Source: Primula veris (taxonomy: Eukaryota > Streptophyta > Magnoliopsida > Ericales > Primulaceae). From it: a DNA stretch of 64,000 nucleotides. The stretch is from NCBI GenBank assembly GCA_963682055.1, contig OY821749.1:1600336-1664335 (forward strand), written 5' to 3'. This document shows, piece by piece, positions 22,599-34,054 of this stretch. The position numbers and the translations under genes are program-made. Positions within the stretch are counted from its first letter, which is position 1. Each line of letters starts with the position of its first letter. The notes beneath the pieces are model-generated. The model did not search any database, was not told the origin of the DNA, and saw only the letters and a list, made by a program, of their open reading frames with translations.

Positions 22599-24490
22599 AT
22601 GGCAGATCCAGGTCTACATATTAAAGGCAGGTTGGGTATTTTACGACAGACCGGTCACATTTCTAATCAGACTTGGGATGCTGGAAGAGAAGCGGGTAGA
22701 GGAGATGCCAATAAGATTAGGGTTTATAATTATAGTTGGCAGATACCGACGCCTGAAAGGGTAGTTCAAAATATAATTAGGGCTGGTTTTTACGGTATTC
22801 ACAGTATAGGTAATTATACCGTAGACCGAGGCTTGCTTACAGCCTTAGTTGATAGGTGGCGTGATGAGTCGCACACGTTCCATTTTGTCGGTGGAGAGTT
22901 GGGGATATCTTTACAGGATGTAGAGATTATGCTTGGTCTCAGGGTGGATGGTCTTGCTGTTACCCGGTCGGAGCGGAATGATAACAGGGCGAGCAGGTTA
23001 GATATGGTAGAGAGTTTGTTGGGTGTTAGACCGGCTGACAATCAAGTGGATAAAACCTGTCTGACAGTTAGACTTGATTGGATGTTACACACGTTTGGTG
23101 AATTACCCCCCAACCCTAGTGAGGAGCGTTTGCTATATCAGTCTAGGGCTGCCATTTTGTTATTACTGGTGGCACATGTATTTTCAGATAAGAGCAGTGA
23201 TCAGATTCCACTATGGCCTCTGCCATTTCTGAACGATTTTGACACGTGTGCTGAGTATAGTTGGGGATCAGCTCTTCTGGCCTGGTTAGAGGCTAATCTA
23301 TGCAGGGTGGTACGTTGTAAGACAAACGGAGTAAGCGGGGCGGTGATGTTTCTGGATATGTGGGCGATTACCAGACTACTGCCGGTTAGACCATGTGAAG
23401 AGCTGCCGGAAGATATCGAGCCACCTGAGGGCTTGCCTAGGTTCCCCCTCGGTTACAGGTATGATATTATTTAGTTTTTGTGTCTTGGATTTGTGGTTTT
23501 TTTTTTTATTGCGTCATCTATCATTTACTTAGTTGCCGGTTATATTTATTGTTTATCGGGTTTTGTTTGTATATTACAGATGGAAGATTTGGAGGCAAAC
23601 TAACCTTACGCCATATGTCTACGGACATAATGTGGTCCACATACGTGACCAGTTTGACAATATGTCGCCTGAACAGGTAAATTTTAACTTTCGTATTATA
23701 TGTAACTTACGTATTATATGTTGTATATGTTTGCATTGGTCTTATGTTCGCAGAATTTATTACTAGTATTTTTAAACCCTTGTTTATATATTCTAATTTT
23801 GCTGATTACAGATAGTGTGGCAACCTTACGGGAATCTCAATCAGTATCCGGAATACTGCACGCGGGGCCGTTATATGTGGCATTGTTCTGTGCCTCTCAT
23901 TTGTAATGAGAAGATTGAGTTCCATCCCGCGGACAGGTTCATGAGACAGTTCGGTTTTGTTCAACAGGTCCCTACATATATTTGGAAACCCAGAAATGGT
24001 CACGGCAAGGATAGAAGATTTGGGATTGGGCAAAAACACGATTGGCCTGCACTTTTTGCAGAGTTTATTATCGTGTGGAATGACCGCCACAACCGGCTTG
24101 TGAATGGCGAATTTGGTACGGGGACGTCACCGGATTACATGATATGGTATAGAGAGAGGACCCGCATCTTCATAAACCCACCTGAACTTGCCCCGCCATC
24201 TCACGGTTTCCGGGAGCATACAGGGTTGTTCAGTAAAATGGTAACAACTAATTAAAGTTCATTAATATTTGATTGTTATTTTTCTGTTTGTATATTTCAA
24301 TACTTATAAATCGTTTTTGATTGGGTTTTTTTTTTTTCAGAAAGCGGTATTGCGCCGAAATTTCAAATCGTTCAAACAGCATAAATTGAAAACGGAAGTG
24401 GACTTACTACGAAAGGACTTCGCTGAAATGGGATTGAATCCGTATGGGTCAGCTGATGAACAGTCGGATGAGGAGGATGACGATGACGAC
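22599..24490 (+). pseudogene. Plant mobile domain (PMD) gene, 5' part, interrupted by a Copia element
   Basis: Four exons join in frame: 22599-23458, 23580-23676, 23812-24240 and 24341-24490, all with GT..AG borders. The start is the first ATG of the conserved region (MADPGLHIKG); earlier in-frame sequence is minisatellite. The protein is a PMD (aminotransferase-like, PF10536 type). Recognisable blocks are SHTFHFVGGELGISLQDVEIMLGLRVDG in exon 1 (about residues 86-115) and, in exon 3, WQPYGN, YCTRGRYMWHCSVPLIC and DRFMRQFGFVQ. PMD proteins include the host factors MAIN and MAIL1 and many transposon-borne relatives; their biochemical role is not settled. The frame enters an acidic tract (EEDDDDD), where the retrotransposon lies, and resumes at 34055. 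The first part looks intact. The intron calls are from sequence only. Confidence 0.85.
24486..24490. repeat. Copia target duplication, left copy
   Basis: ACGAC, repeated at 34050-34054 immediately outside the other LTR. Confidence 0.9.
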
Positions 24491-25685
24491 TGTTGGTCCG
24501 TAGGAGTCTAAACCTTAGAGGGGGGGGGGGGGGGGGTGAATAAGGTTTTCGTACGTTTTTCGCGGAATTAAATCTATGGGTATTTAACTAATTCAATTAG
24601 TGGTATTTATGACCTAAACTCTTTCGTTACCAAATTATCGCTAAATAATCTAAACAAGCAACAAATATAAGCGATAAATAAATACGTTAAGTAAAAGTTA
24701 AGGGAAAGAAATAACGCAAGATTTATAGAGGTTCGGCAAAACGCGCCTACGTCCTCTCCTCGGTATTTTCACTACCGAGTATTTCACTAGAATCTCGTTC
24801 CAAAGGTTACAACCTAACGAGCTTAATCAACCGATTAAGCTCCCCCTCACTTAATGAGTATCCCGAAAGAAAAGCCTAGAACTTTTAAGCTATACTTGCT
24901 TGAAAAGCTTCTACCCGATCAATCGCTCACTAATGAGTTTATAAAATACTCTTTTACAAGTTTGATTTCGAATCACTCACTAACAAATATTATCTCGATG
25001 TTTATAAGATTACAATGAGAATATACTCGAGAATATTTTTGATTACAAGTGAGAAAGAAGTAGTATAAGCTTGAAGGATTTCTTAGTAAGAATTGCTTAA
25101 AAGTTGTGAATGCTTGAGTTGTCTTCTTCAAAGAGATTGGGAGCCTTTTGTAGTGAGAAGAAGTCTAGCATTTAATTTCAGACCGTTGCTGGTTGTTGGC
25201 AGAATTGAATGCTGGTTCATGCAGTGGTTCGCCCAATTTTCAGGAAAAGCTTAAAAGCTGGATTTTGAAATTCTACAGAAACGATCGGTCGTTTCTGTAA
25301 AACGATCGGTCGTTTTTGATCTGTGTTCACTGGAAGAATTTCTTCCTAAAACGATCGGTCGTTTATGGGATTTCGATCGGTCGTTTTTGCAATGGGTTCT
25401 CTGGAAGAATTTCTTCATACAATGATCGATCGTTTATAGCCTTTGATCAATCATTTTTGTTCTGAGCAAGTTTCGGTTTTCTCGACAATCTTTGAAACTC
25501 CGTAACTAACTTGTTTCACATCCGATTTTGGTTCCGCTTGAACCATTGGTTTCGTAAATACGCATTCTATCATTTAAACCCTTTAACACACTCGATAATT
25601 GATTAGTACACAAAATGAGCTTTTATCATGTTTTACAAATATTGTTATCATCAAAATAATCGATTAGAAGATACTACGTTCAACA
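24491..25685 (-). repeat. 3' LTR of the Copia element
   Basis: 1,195 bp. Differs from the other LTR at about 24513, 24656, 25203 and 25617, and by a longer G run (about 24519-24536). Contains the ACGATCGGTCGT cluster at 25280-25460. Confidence 0.92.
25280..25460. promoter_or_regulatory. Cluster of ACGATCGGTCGT palindromic motifs in the LTR
   Basis: Four near-perfect copies (near 25284, 25303, 25351, 25375) and two degenerate ones (near 25425, 25446). The same arrangement occurs in the other LTR. Whether these bind a protein is not known. Confidence 0.6.
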
Positions 25686-25700
25686 ATCTCTCCCTTTTTG
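25686..25700 (-). other. Polypurine tract of the Copia element
   Basis: Reads AAAAAGGGAGAGAT on the minus strand, directly adjoining the 3' LTR, the expected plus-strand primer. Confidence 0.75.
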
Positions 25701-26238
25701 ATGATGACAAAATATTGACTTCAACATACTATAAGCTCTTTTTGTTTAAACAAGTATAACCGAAATGTATAGATGACGCTTTACTTGGATAAAAGTGTTT
25801 TGAGAAAAAGCAAGTAAATGTCATAACATCCGATTTTAAAACGATGTAAACACAATGCTAAAGGATTAGGGATAACGAAGATCGATATGTAAGCAAAAAT
25901 TTGGCCATAGTTTTGCCTAAAAATGGTCAAACGCCACAAAAGAAAAACAATGTATAAACCCAATCAACTATCAATCTATGTGTGCCAAAAGCAATAATAT
26001 CAAAATAAGATACAAACGCATATTTAAGATTGCAATCACACAATGCTATCTAAACAAGAGCAATATAAGAAGAAACGCATCATAATCATAATAGCCAAGT
26101 AAACCGTTTTCTACTTATTACATCAAACACAACTTGTTCAACTAAAAAGAAAGTAATAGAAATACAACGCAAAGACAAAAGGGAGAGGTATTTCTCCCCC
26201 TTTGACATCATCAAAAACAAAAAAAATAATATATCCAC
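25701..26238 (-). other. Non-coding interval between the extra ORF and the 3' LTR
   Basis: AT-rich, with no coding frame of interest. It is the downstream untranslated part of the retrotransposon. Confidence 0.5.
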
Positions 26239-27579
26239 CTAGTCGCGGTGGGAAGTCGCATCATCTTCGTCGTCGTCGTCGTCGTTGATGTTGGGCCCGG
26301 CAAGGTTGGGAAAGAAGTCATTGAACTCGGCCCGTTGCTCGGCGCTCATACGATCAAGTTCTTCGAGTTCTTCTTGACCCGGTTTCATGAATCGAAACAT
26401 CCGACGGGTCATTTGAGCATTGCGATATTGGTTTATATAGAGAGTATTGTAGAAGTCGTCGGTGCGCGGTGGAGGGTTGGAGGATCCGACTTGGGTTTTT
26501 CATTTGCCCCGAACTCTAGAGGGACGAGAGGAAGTAGGAAGATCGGTGGGGGGAATGGAATCGGAGGATATAGCGACGTCCTCATGAGAAGCACGCGGTG
26601 TGGCCTTGGGGCCGACATACTCTTCCTCTTCCGGGGAAAGAGGGGTATAGCCGGGGCCGGACACCCGTTTGCCGGACCAAGTTATGGACTTGTCGGCATT
26701 ATGGAATTTGATGGACATTTGTGAAAGGTAGGAAGTGTCCCAAACATGTTTGTCCTTATTTTTGAATAACGTTCCACCGGGAACGAGATTAAGGTCCTTT
26801 AAGATGGCCGAAATCAAGGCACCGTAAGGTATCCCATTCTTGGATTTCGTTTTGAGCGAATCCATCTTAAGGAATATGAGAGTCGCGAAGTCAATCTTGA
26901 CTTGGCGATGGATGCAACCTAAGAGAAAGATGTACTCATTCGTAACATAGGTGAAATTTGAGGCATGAGGTAGGACGATATGAGATAGAATATGGTAGGC
27001 TATTTTATATTTGAAAAGAAGGCCATGAGCCTTGTTGGAGCGATTACTATGGAGGGGATGAAAAATTTCATCTTTGAGATCGTTAAAGTGATCGATCTCG
27101 AGAAATTCACACATTTCGTCATTGGACTCATAAATGCCGTCGTTTCCTAGGCGTAATAAATTTCGTAGACGGTCTATACCGTAAACGAAAGGTTGTCCGT
27201 TGAACGATGAACGCAAGCGAAGTGCGCCATCATCCCTATCAAGAGCGAGGTTGTAATAGAATTCATAAACATTTTCGGTAAAAAATGGCTCTTTGAGGGT
27301 TAGGATGGTTTCGAGATTTTGAAATCTTAGGCTTTGCATAACAAATGGAAAGCGTTCCATGAATAGAGACATATCGAGAGTAAAATTTGACAATATACCT
27401 CTTTTGGCTATAGTAGCCGGATAGAGAGGCGGAAGAGGGCCGGAAGAGGCACCGGGGCCCGATGGAGGAGCGGAGGAGGAGGCGGTTCGGCGACCGCGAG
27501 GAATACGAGGACGAGGGGACGGAGGCACGTAGGCTTCGTCATCTTCATCCACGAGAGAAGTTCTTTTTGTGCGAACCAT
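26239..27579 (-). CDS. Env-position ORF of the Copia element (putative plant transposon protein), one in-frame stop
   Basis: From the ATG at 27579 the frame is open for 359 codons to a TGA at 26500-26502. The same frame then continues for 86 codons to a TAG at 26239-26241 and ends in an acidic tail (DDDDDEDD), so the original protein was probably about 446 residues. The N-terminus is low complexity and Pro/Ser/Arg-rich. The middle (about residues 60-300, with RFPFVMQSLRFQNLE, PFFTENVYEFYYNLAL, GIDRLRNLLRLG and LPHASNFTYVTNEYIFLLGCIHRQ) resembles the 'putative plant transposon protein' domain found in many plant retroelements. I see no signal peptide or transmembrane segments, so this does not look like an envelope glycoprotein. 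Its function is unknown. Confidence 0.65.
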
Positions 27580-27699
27580 AGTGATTTCGGATAAAAAAAT
27601 GAAAATTTTGGGTGATTATGGAGGAGGAGGCGAATTTTTGAGAGAGAGAATAGTGATGTTTGGATTGAAATTAGGGTTTTGGAATGTTTAGTAACACTT

Positions 27700-27865
27700 G
27701 AAAGCACAAAAACGATCGGTCGTTTTTGTATGACGATCGGTCGTTTTGGAACCAAAATGTTCCAGTGAGTGCACCATAAAAACGATCGGTCGTTTTTAGG
27801 AACGATCGGTCGTCTGTATGAAAACGATCGGTCGTTTTTACAGACGATCGATCGACTGTAACTGG
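27700..27865. promoter_or_regulatory. Second ACGATCGGTCGT cluster, upstream of the env-position ORF
   Basis: Six copies, five close to perfect, lie in the gap between the end of pol and the start of the extra ORF. The same motif is clustered in the LTRs. A shared regulatory or binding role is inferred only from position and repetition. Confidence 0.55.
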
Positions 27866-27955
27866 GTTACAGAACAGGAATTTTTTGCACTTCTCGACAC
27901 TGATTTGGCATAGAAAAAGTAAAAATACTTAAATATATAAATATATATGTATATA

Positions 27956-30900
27956 TCACACATCAAACATGCCTAACTCTCGGCGAATAAAGCAAAATTG
28001 TTCCTCATTAAGGGGTTTTGTAAAAATATCGGCTAATTGCCTATCCGTACTTATATATTCAAGTGTAATATCCCCTTTTTGGACATGATCCCGTAAAAAG
28101 TGATGACGTAAATTGATATGTTTAGTGCGAGAGTGTTGGATCGGATTTTTCGAAAGGTTTATAGCACTAGTATTATCACACAATATAGGTACACTATTAA
28201 ATGATAATTCAAAGTCGTTGAGTTGTTGACGCATCCAAAGGATTTGTGCGCAACAACTACCCGCGGCGACGTATTCCGCCTCCGCCGTGGAAAGCGCAAC
28301 CGAGTTTTGTTTCTTGCTATGCCAAGAAACTAAGGCGTTTCCTAAGAAATGGCAAGTGCCACTAGTACTCTTTCTATCTAATCGACAACCGGCAAAGTCG
28401 GCGTCGGAATAGCCAAGCAATTCAAAGGAAGTATCATGCGGATAAAACAATCCTAAATTACATGTACCTACTAGATATCTAAAAATGCGCTTAACGGCTA
28501 TAACATGCGATTCTTTAGGGCAAGATTGATACCTAGCACACAAGCAAACACTAAACATGATATCGGGTCTACTTGCGGTTAAATATAAGAGGGATCCAAT
28601 CATACCTCTATAGAGCTTTTGGTCCACGCTTTTACCCGATTCATCCTTGTCTAGTTTTGTTGCCGGACTCATCGGAGTTCCTAGCGGCTTTGCATCGCTC
28701 ATGTTGAACCGTTTGAGCAAGTCCCTCGTGTATTTAGCTTGATTGACGAAAATTCCGTCCTTTGTTTGTTTGATTTGCAATCCAAGAAAGTATGTGAGTT
28801 CACCCATCATGCTCATCTCGAATTCACCTTGCATACACTTAGAAAACTCCTCGCACATGCGAGCATTAGTAGCACCGAAAATAATATCATCAACATATAT
28901 TTGAATTAAAAGCATATCTTTTCCATCCTTTTTAATAAAAAGAGTAGTGTCTAAAGTACCACGAGAAAAACCCTTTTTGATCAAAAATTTACTAAGTCTT
29001 TCATACCACGCCCGGGGTGCTTGTTTTAAACCATAAAGTGCTTTACGAAGTTTGTAAACATGATCGGGAAATGCGTGATTTTCAAAGCCGGGTGGTTGTT
29101 TTACATAAACTTCCTCATTTATAAAGCCGTTCAAAAAGGCACTTTTAACATCCATTTGAAACAATTTAAAACGTTTAAAAGAAGCATATGCAAGCAACAT
29201 TCTAATGGCTTCTAGTCTAGCTACGGGTGCGTAAGTTTCATCGAAATCGATGCCTTCTTCTTGGTTATACCCTTGAGCTACTAGTCTAGCCTTATTTCTA
29301 ATGACTACCCCGGATTCATCCATCTTATTACGAAATATCCATTTCGTACCTATAATGGTTTTCTCACGCGGTCTAGGTACTAATGTTCATACGTTGCTAC
29401 GCTCGAATTGATTTAATTCGTCATGCATAGCTAATACCCAACTCTCATCGAGTTCCGCTTCATGAATGTTCTTGGGCTCTAATTGAGACAAGAATGCAAA
29501 ATGATTAACTATATTTCTTAATGATGAACGTGTATGCACTCTTTCTCCCGGGTTACCCAAAATTAAATCTTGCGGATGGTGATTGGCAAAATGCCATTCT
29601 TGAGGCAAATCCTCATGAATATGTACGCTAGATTCTAAGTCCTTTTGAAGTCTCTCTATAGTGACTTCTTCATCAACGGGTTCAACCTCTATGCTAGGCG
29701 TTGACTCTAAGCTAGATGTAACATGATTCGAAGAAGATGCTTTATGAAAAATATCATCATTAATATTATGAACAATTAAAGGCTTATCAATCGTCGGCAA
29801 ATTCTCATCAAACGAGACATGTACCGACTCTTCCACCAATAAAGTTCTTTTATTAAAAATACGATAAGCTTTACTCGATATAGCATATCCAACAAAAATT
29901 CCTTCGTCGGACTTAGCATCGAATTTTCCTAGATTATCCTTACCATTATTATGAACATAGCATTTACAACCAAATGCACGTAAATGAGAAATATTGGGCT
30001 TTCGCTCATTCCATAATTCGTAAGGTGTCTTTTTTAATATGGGCCTAATTAAGGCTCTATTTAAAATATAACAAGCGGAATTTACGGCTTCGGCCCAAAA
30101 ATACTTTGGCAAATTATTTTCGCAAAGCATGGTCCGTGCCATTTCCTCTAGGGTTCTATTCTTTCTCTCTACTACCCCATTTTGTTGGGGCGTACGAGGA
30201 GCCGAAAAATTATGATCAATACCATTTTCATCACAATAAGTTTGAAATGGAGTATTCTCAAATTCCTTACCATGGTCGGTTCGGATACTTTTGATCATAT
30301 AACCCTTTCGTGTTTGGAGCTTTTTGCAAATAATAGAGAATTCTCTAAATGCTTCATGCTTATGAGTTAAAAACAACACCCAAGTAAAGCGACTAAAATC
30401 GTCAACCATGACGAAGGCATATGCACGCCCGCCAAGACTAAGTGTCCGGGAGGGGCCAACTAAGTCCATATGAATGAGCTCCAAACAACGAGTAGTAGAA
30501 ATAATATTTTTAGACTTAAAAGAAATCTTTGTTTGTTTGCCTAATTGGCAAGCGTGACAAAGTTTGTCCTTTATATAAGGAGCTTTTGGTAAACCTATTA
30601 CCAAATCTTTACTAGAAAGTTTAGCAAGTAAATCAAGACTTGCATGACCAAGTCGTCTATGCCACAACCAACCATTGTCGTTGATAGTAACAAGACACTT
30701 AACTTCATTTTCCACCGAACTATTCAAATCAATCATATAGACATTATTTTGTCTTTGACCCATGAGAATAGTTTTATTATTTGAAATACAATGAATGATG
30801 CAATGAGATTTTTCAAAAATGACTTTGTGACCCAAATCGCAAAGTTGACTTATACTAAGCAAGTTGTGTTTAAGACCATCCACAAGCAATACATTATCGA

Positions 30901-31084
30901 TAACAACATTAGATGGTTTAGAGATACTACCAATACCGATAATTTTGCCCTTGCTATTATCTCCGAAGGTCACAAAGCCTCCGTCTTTAGGTGCAAGAGT
31001 GGTGAATTTTGTTTTGTCTCCCGTCATATATCTTGAGCATCCACTATCCAAGAACCACTTGTCCTCGTTGATTTTTGACCTCAA
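27956..31084 (-). CDS. Copia pol: protease, integrase, reverse transcriptase, RNase H, with one in-frame stop
   Basis: Two open stretches in one frame (31084-29387 and 29323-27956) are separated by a TGA at 29387-29389 and a short continuing coding segment. The first holds the aspartic protease motif DSGCS, the pre-integrase zinc region (HRRLGH ... CHAC) and the integrase core with its D, D, E residues ([28 protein letters not shown]). The second holds RT ([40 protein letters not shown]) and RNase H (STAEAEYVA). The stop lies in the linker between integrase and RT where a Trp is usual, so one G-to-A change would explain it. Pol is offset in frame from gag, which could be recoding or damage. 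Confidence 0.9.
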
Positions 31085-31106
31085 GCATACCTACAAGACA
31101 AAACGA

Positions 31107-32798
31107 TCATTGGTACCCTAATCCATTTTTGGGTCCTTGAGGGTTAGAGTCTCGACCCTTTGGAATCCAAACCAAATCATTTCTATTAACCTTATACCTA
31201 TTAGGGCAATATATGTAATCTTCATAGTGATCACTACGGTTGCAAGTAATACATTTAACATGCGATATAGGTTTAACAAAACGATTATAAACTAAGTTCT
31301 TTTTATACGAGTTGTTTTTATGAGAGTGATTTGGTTGTCTACTTTCATTTTTAGCCGTTTGTTTGGTGAATAGGTTTTTATGCTTAGCCGTTAAGAGTGG
31401 GTTGTAACCTACACCGGTTTTATCATACGCGCCTTGTTGAGAAGCTAATATAGTACTTAGCATTTTACTACCTTTAGTGAACTTAGAGAGAGTAAGTTCG
31501 GCGCTATCCGCCTTAAGTTTACATGACTTAAGGTCATCAACTAACTTATCATTTTCTAGGGTGAGTTCGGCATTTTTAGTTGTGAGTGAGTCATTTTTCA
31601 TAGCTAAATTTTCAAGTTCGTCTTGTAGAGTAATTAGCAATTTTCTAAAAGATTTGTTCTTACCTTTAGCTTTTTCTAAAGACTCTAACACATCATTAAT
31701 ATCAAGACAATCATCACTAGAAATAGAGGAGTTAGAGGAGTGATAGCTTACATCCTCGGTATCATCGTCTCTAGCCATGAGACATAGATTTGCGACTTCT
31801 TCATTGTCGCTATCGGAGCTATCATCATCGCTCCCCCATGCGGCCAAGAATGCCTTCTTGTTTTCCCTTTTCTTTACGAACTTGTCCTTTTTCTTCAAGG
31901 GACATTCGTTTTGCATATGGCCGGGTTTGTGACATTTGTAGCAAATGATTTCGTCCTTTTTGCTAGATTTTTCGGAAGTCTCTTCCTTATATTCCTTTTT
32001 CCGAAATCGTTGTCCACCCTTCTTTTTCCAACTTAGGAATTTGTTGTAGCGTTTGGCAAAGAGAGCCATCTCATCATCCTCACTAGATGAATTATTTTCG
32101 CTATCGTTATTTGTTGTGCATTTGAAGGCAATGCCTTTCTTCTTTTTCGAGTCATCCTCATGCTTTCGAGTCGTCATGTCGAGTTCATGAGTGCTTAGGG
32201 ATCCAATGAGGTTGTCGAGAGAGAGAGTGTTCATGTCCTTGGCCTCTTGTATGGCCGTCACTTTCGATTCCCACTTCCTTGGAAGACTTCGAAGGATTTT
32301 CGTCACCATCTCCTTGCTAGAGTATACCTTTTCAAGTCTTTTAAGATCATTAGTAATCTTAGTAAAACGAGTGTACATAGAAGCAATAGACTCGTCATCA
32401 TCGACTTTAAATAATTCATAATCATGAATAAGCATGCTAATTTTAGAGTCCTTAACTTGACTAGTTCCTTCGTGCATAATAGCTAGCTTATCCCACATTT
32501 GCTTAGCGGTGTCACAACCGGAAATCTTATCATATTCACTAGGCGAGAGCGCACAAGTGATAGAAGTCATAGCCCTACAATTTAGGGAAAATGCGAGGCG
32601 TTCATCGGTGTCTAGTTCCTCTACAAGTTTATCTTCGCCATTTCTCCTAGGCGTTCTATAGCCTTTACTAATACTTATCCATTGGTCTATTTCAAAACCA
32701 CAAAGGAAATTTTTCATAAGGTCTCTCCAATAGGGATAGTTAGTACCGTCAAAGAATGGTGGCCTAGTTATGGATTTAGAGTCGGCGTATGAAGACAT
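31107..32798 (-). CDS. Copia gag polyprotein
   Basis: 563 residues. The N-terminal part (DGTNYPYWRDLM ... WDKL) is the Copia-type gag (UBN2-like) capsid region. A CCHC zinc knuckle (CYKCHKPGHMQNEC, about residues 292-305) follows a Lys-rich stretch, then a Ser/Asp-rich segment and a Leu/Lys-rich probable coiled coil (about 370-450). A second Cys/His cluster (CITCNRSDHYEDYIYC) lies near the C-terminus. The reading frame is intact to its stop 22 bases before the pol ATG. Gag packages the element's RNA into virus-like particles. Confidence 0.9.
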   Translation of the reverse strand: MSSYADSKSITRPPFFDGTNYPYWRDLMKNFLCGFEIDQWISISKGYRTPRRNGEDKLVEELDTDERLAFSLNCRAMTSITCALSPSEYDKISGCDTAKQMWDKLAIMHEGTSQVKDSKISMLIHDYELFKVDDDESIASMYTRFTKITNDLKRLEKVYSSKEMVTKILRSLPRKWESKVTAIQEAKDMNTLSLDNLIGSLSTHELDMTTRKHEDDSKKKKGIAFKCTTNNDSENNSSSEDDEMALFAKRYNKFLSWKKKGGQRFRKKEYKEETSEKSSKKDEIICYKCHKPGHMQNECPLKKKDKFVKKRENKKAFLAAWGSDDDSSDSDNEEVANLCLMARDDDTEDVSYHSSNSSISSDDCLDINDVLESLEKAKGKNKSFRKLLITLQDELENLAMKNDSLTTKNAELTLENDKLVDDLKSCKLKADSAELTLSKFTKGSKMLSTILASQQGAYDKTGVGYNPLLTAKHKNLFTKQTAKNESRQPNHSHKNNSYKKNLVYNRFVKPISHVKCITCNRSDHYEDYIYCPNRYKVNRNDLVWIPKGRDSNPQGPKNGLGYQ

Positions 32799-32845
32799 AG
32801 TGGATCTTTAAACTATAAAATCGTTAGATTTTTATGAATAGAATA

Positions 32846-32864
32846 GCTAAGCTCTGATACCAAT
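32846..32864 (-). other. Primer-binding site of the Copia element
   Basis: TGGTATCAGAGC on the minus strand, two bases inside the 5' LTR, complementary to the initiator methionine tRNA 3' end. Confidence 0.85.
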
Positions 32865-34049
32865 TGTTGGTCCGTAGGAGTCTAAATCTTAGAGGGGGGG
32901 TGAATAAGGTTTTCGTACGTTTTTCGCGGAATTAAATCTATGGGTATTTAACTAATTCAATTAGTGGTATTTATGACCTAAACTCTTTCGTTACCAAATT
33001 ATCGCTAAATAATCTAAACAAACAACAAATATAAGCGATAAATAAATACGTTAAGTAAAAGTTAAGGGAAAGAAATAACGCAAGATTTATAGAGGTTCGG
33101 CAAAACGCGCCTACGTCCTCTCCTCGGTATTTTCACTACCGAGTATTTCACTAGAATCTCGTTCCAAAGGTTACAACCTAACGAGCTTAATCAACCGATT
33201 AAGCTCCCCCTCACTTAATGAGTATCCCGAAAGAAAAGCCTAGAACTTTTAAGCTATACTTGCTTGAAAAGCTTCTACCCGATCAATCGCTCACTAATGA
33301 GTTTATAAAATACTCTTTTACAAGTTTGATTTCGAATCACTCACTAACAAATATTATCTCGATGTTTATAAGATTACAATGAGAATATACTCGAGAATAT
33401 TTTTGATTACAAGTGAGAAAGAAGTAGTATAAGCTTGAAGGATTTCTTAGTAAGAATTGCTTAAAAGTTGTGAATGCTTGAGTTGTCTTCTTCAAAGAGA
33501 TTGGGAGCCTTTTGTAGTGAGAAGAAGTCTAGCATTTAATTTCAGACCGTTGCTGGTTGTTGGAAGAATTGAATGCTGGTTCATGCAGTGGTTCGCCCAA
33601 TTTTCAGGAAAAGCTTAAAAGCTGGATTTTGAAATTCTACAGAAACGATCGGTCGTTTCTGTAAAACGATCGGTCGTTTTTGATCTGTGTTCACTGGAAG
33701 AATTTCTTCCTAAAACGATCGGTCGTTTATGGGATTTCGATCGGTCGTTTTTGCAATGGGTTCTCTGGAAGAATTTCTTCATACAATGATCGATCGTTTA
33801 TAGCCTTTGATCAATCATTTTTGTTCTGAGCAAGTTTCGGTTTTCTCGACAATCTTTGAAACTCCGTAACTAACTTGTTTCACATCCGATTTTGGTTCCG
33901 CTTGAACCATTGGTTTCGTAAATACGCATTCTATCATTTAAACCCTTTAACACACTCGATAATTGATTAGTACACAAAACGAGCTTTTATCATGTTTTAC
34001 AAATATTGTTATCATCAAAATAATCGATTAGAAGATACTACGTTCAACA
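32865..34049 (-). repeat. 5' LTR of the Copia element
   Basis: 1,185 bp, nearly identical to 24491-25685, with the shorter G run and the same ACGATCGGTCGT cluster at about 33650-33830. Followed by the second ACGAC. Confidence 0.92.
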
Positions 34050-34054
34050 ACGAC

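Larger units (their letters stand above)
24491..34049 (-). mobile_element. Copia LTR retrotransposon with an env-position ORF, inserted in the PMD gene
   Basis: 9,559 bp, flanked by ACGAC on both sides. The near-identical LTRs begin TGTTGG and end CAACA on the plus strand. On the minus strand the order is 5' LTR, primer-binding site TGGTATCAGAGC (initiator Met tRNA type), gag, pol (protease, integrase, RT, RNase H), an additional ORF, purine tract and 3' LTR. Integrase before RT makes it Copia. The size, long LTRs and ORF after RNase H resemble the Sirevirus/SIRE lineage (inference). I count about four LTR substitutions plus a poly-G length change, so the insertion is young. In-frame stops in pol and in the extra ORF indicate this copy is not autonomous. 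Confidence 0.93.

Noticed and set aside
26248..26724. 158-codon plus-strand frame
   Set aside because: Antisense to the env-position ORF of the Copia element, whose minus-strand frame has the better protein-like sequence.
30106..32421. Several plus-strand frames over the Copia gag and pol
   Set aside because: Shadows of the minus-strand polyprotein; no domains of their own.
33992..34054. First 19 codons of the open frame that continues into the PMD tail
   Set aside because: They belong to the LTR end and are in frame only by chance.
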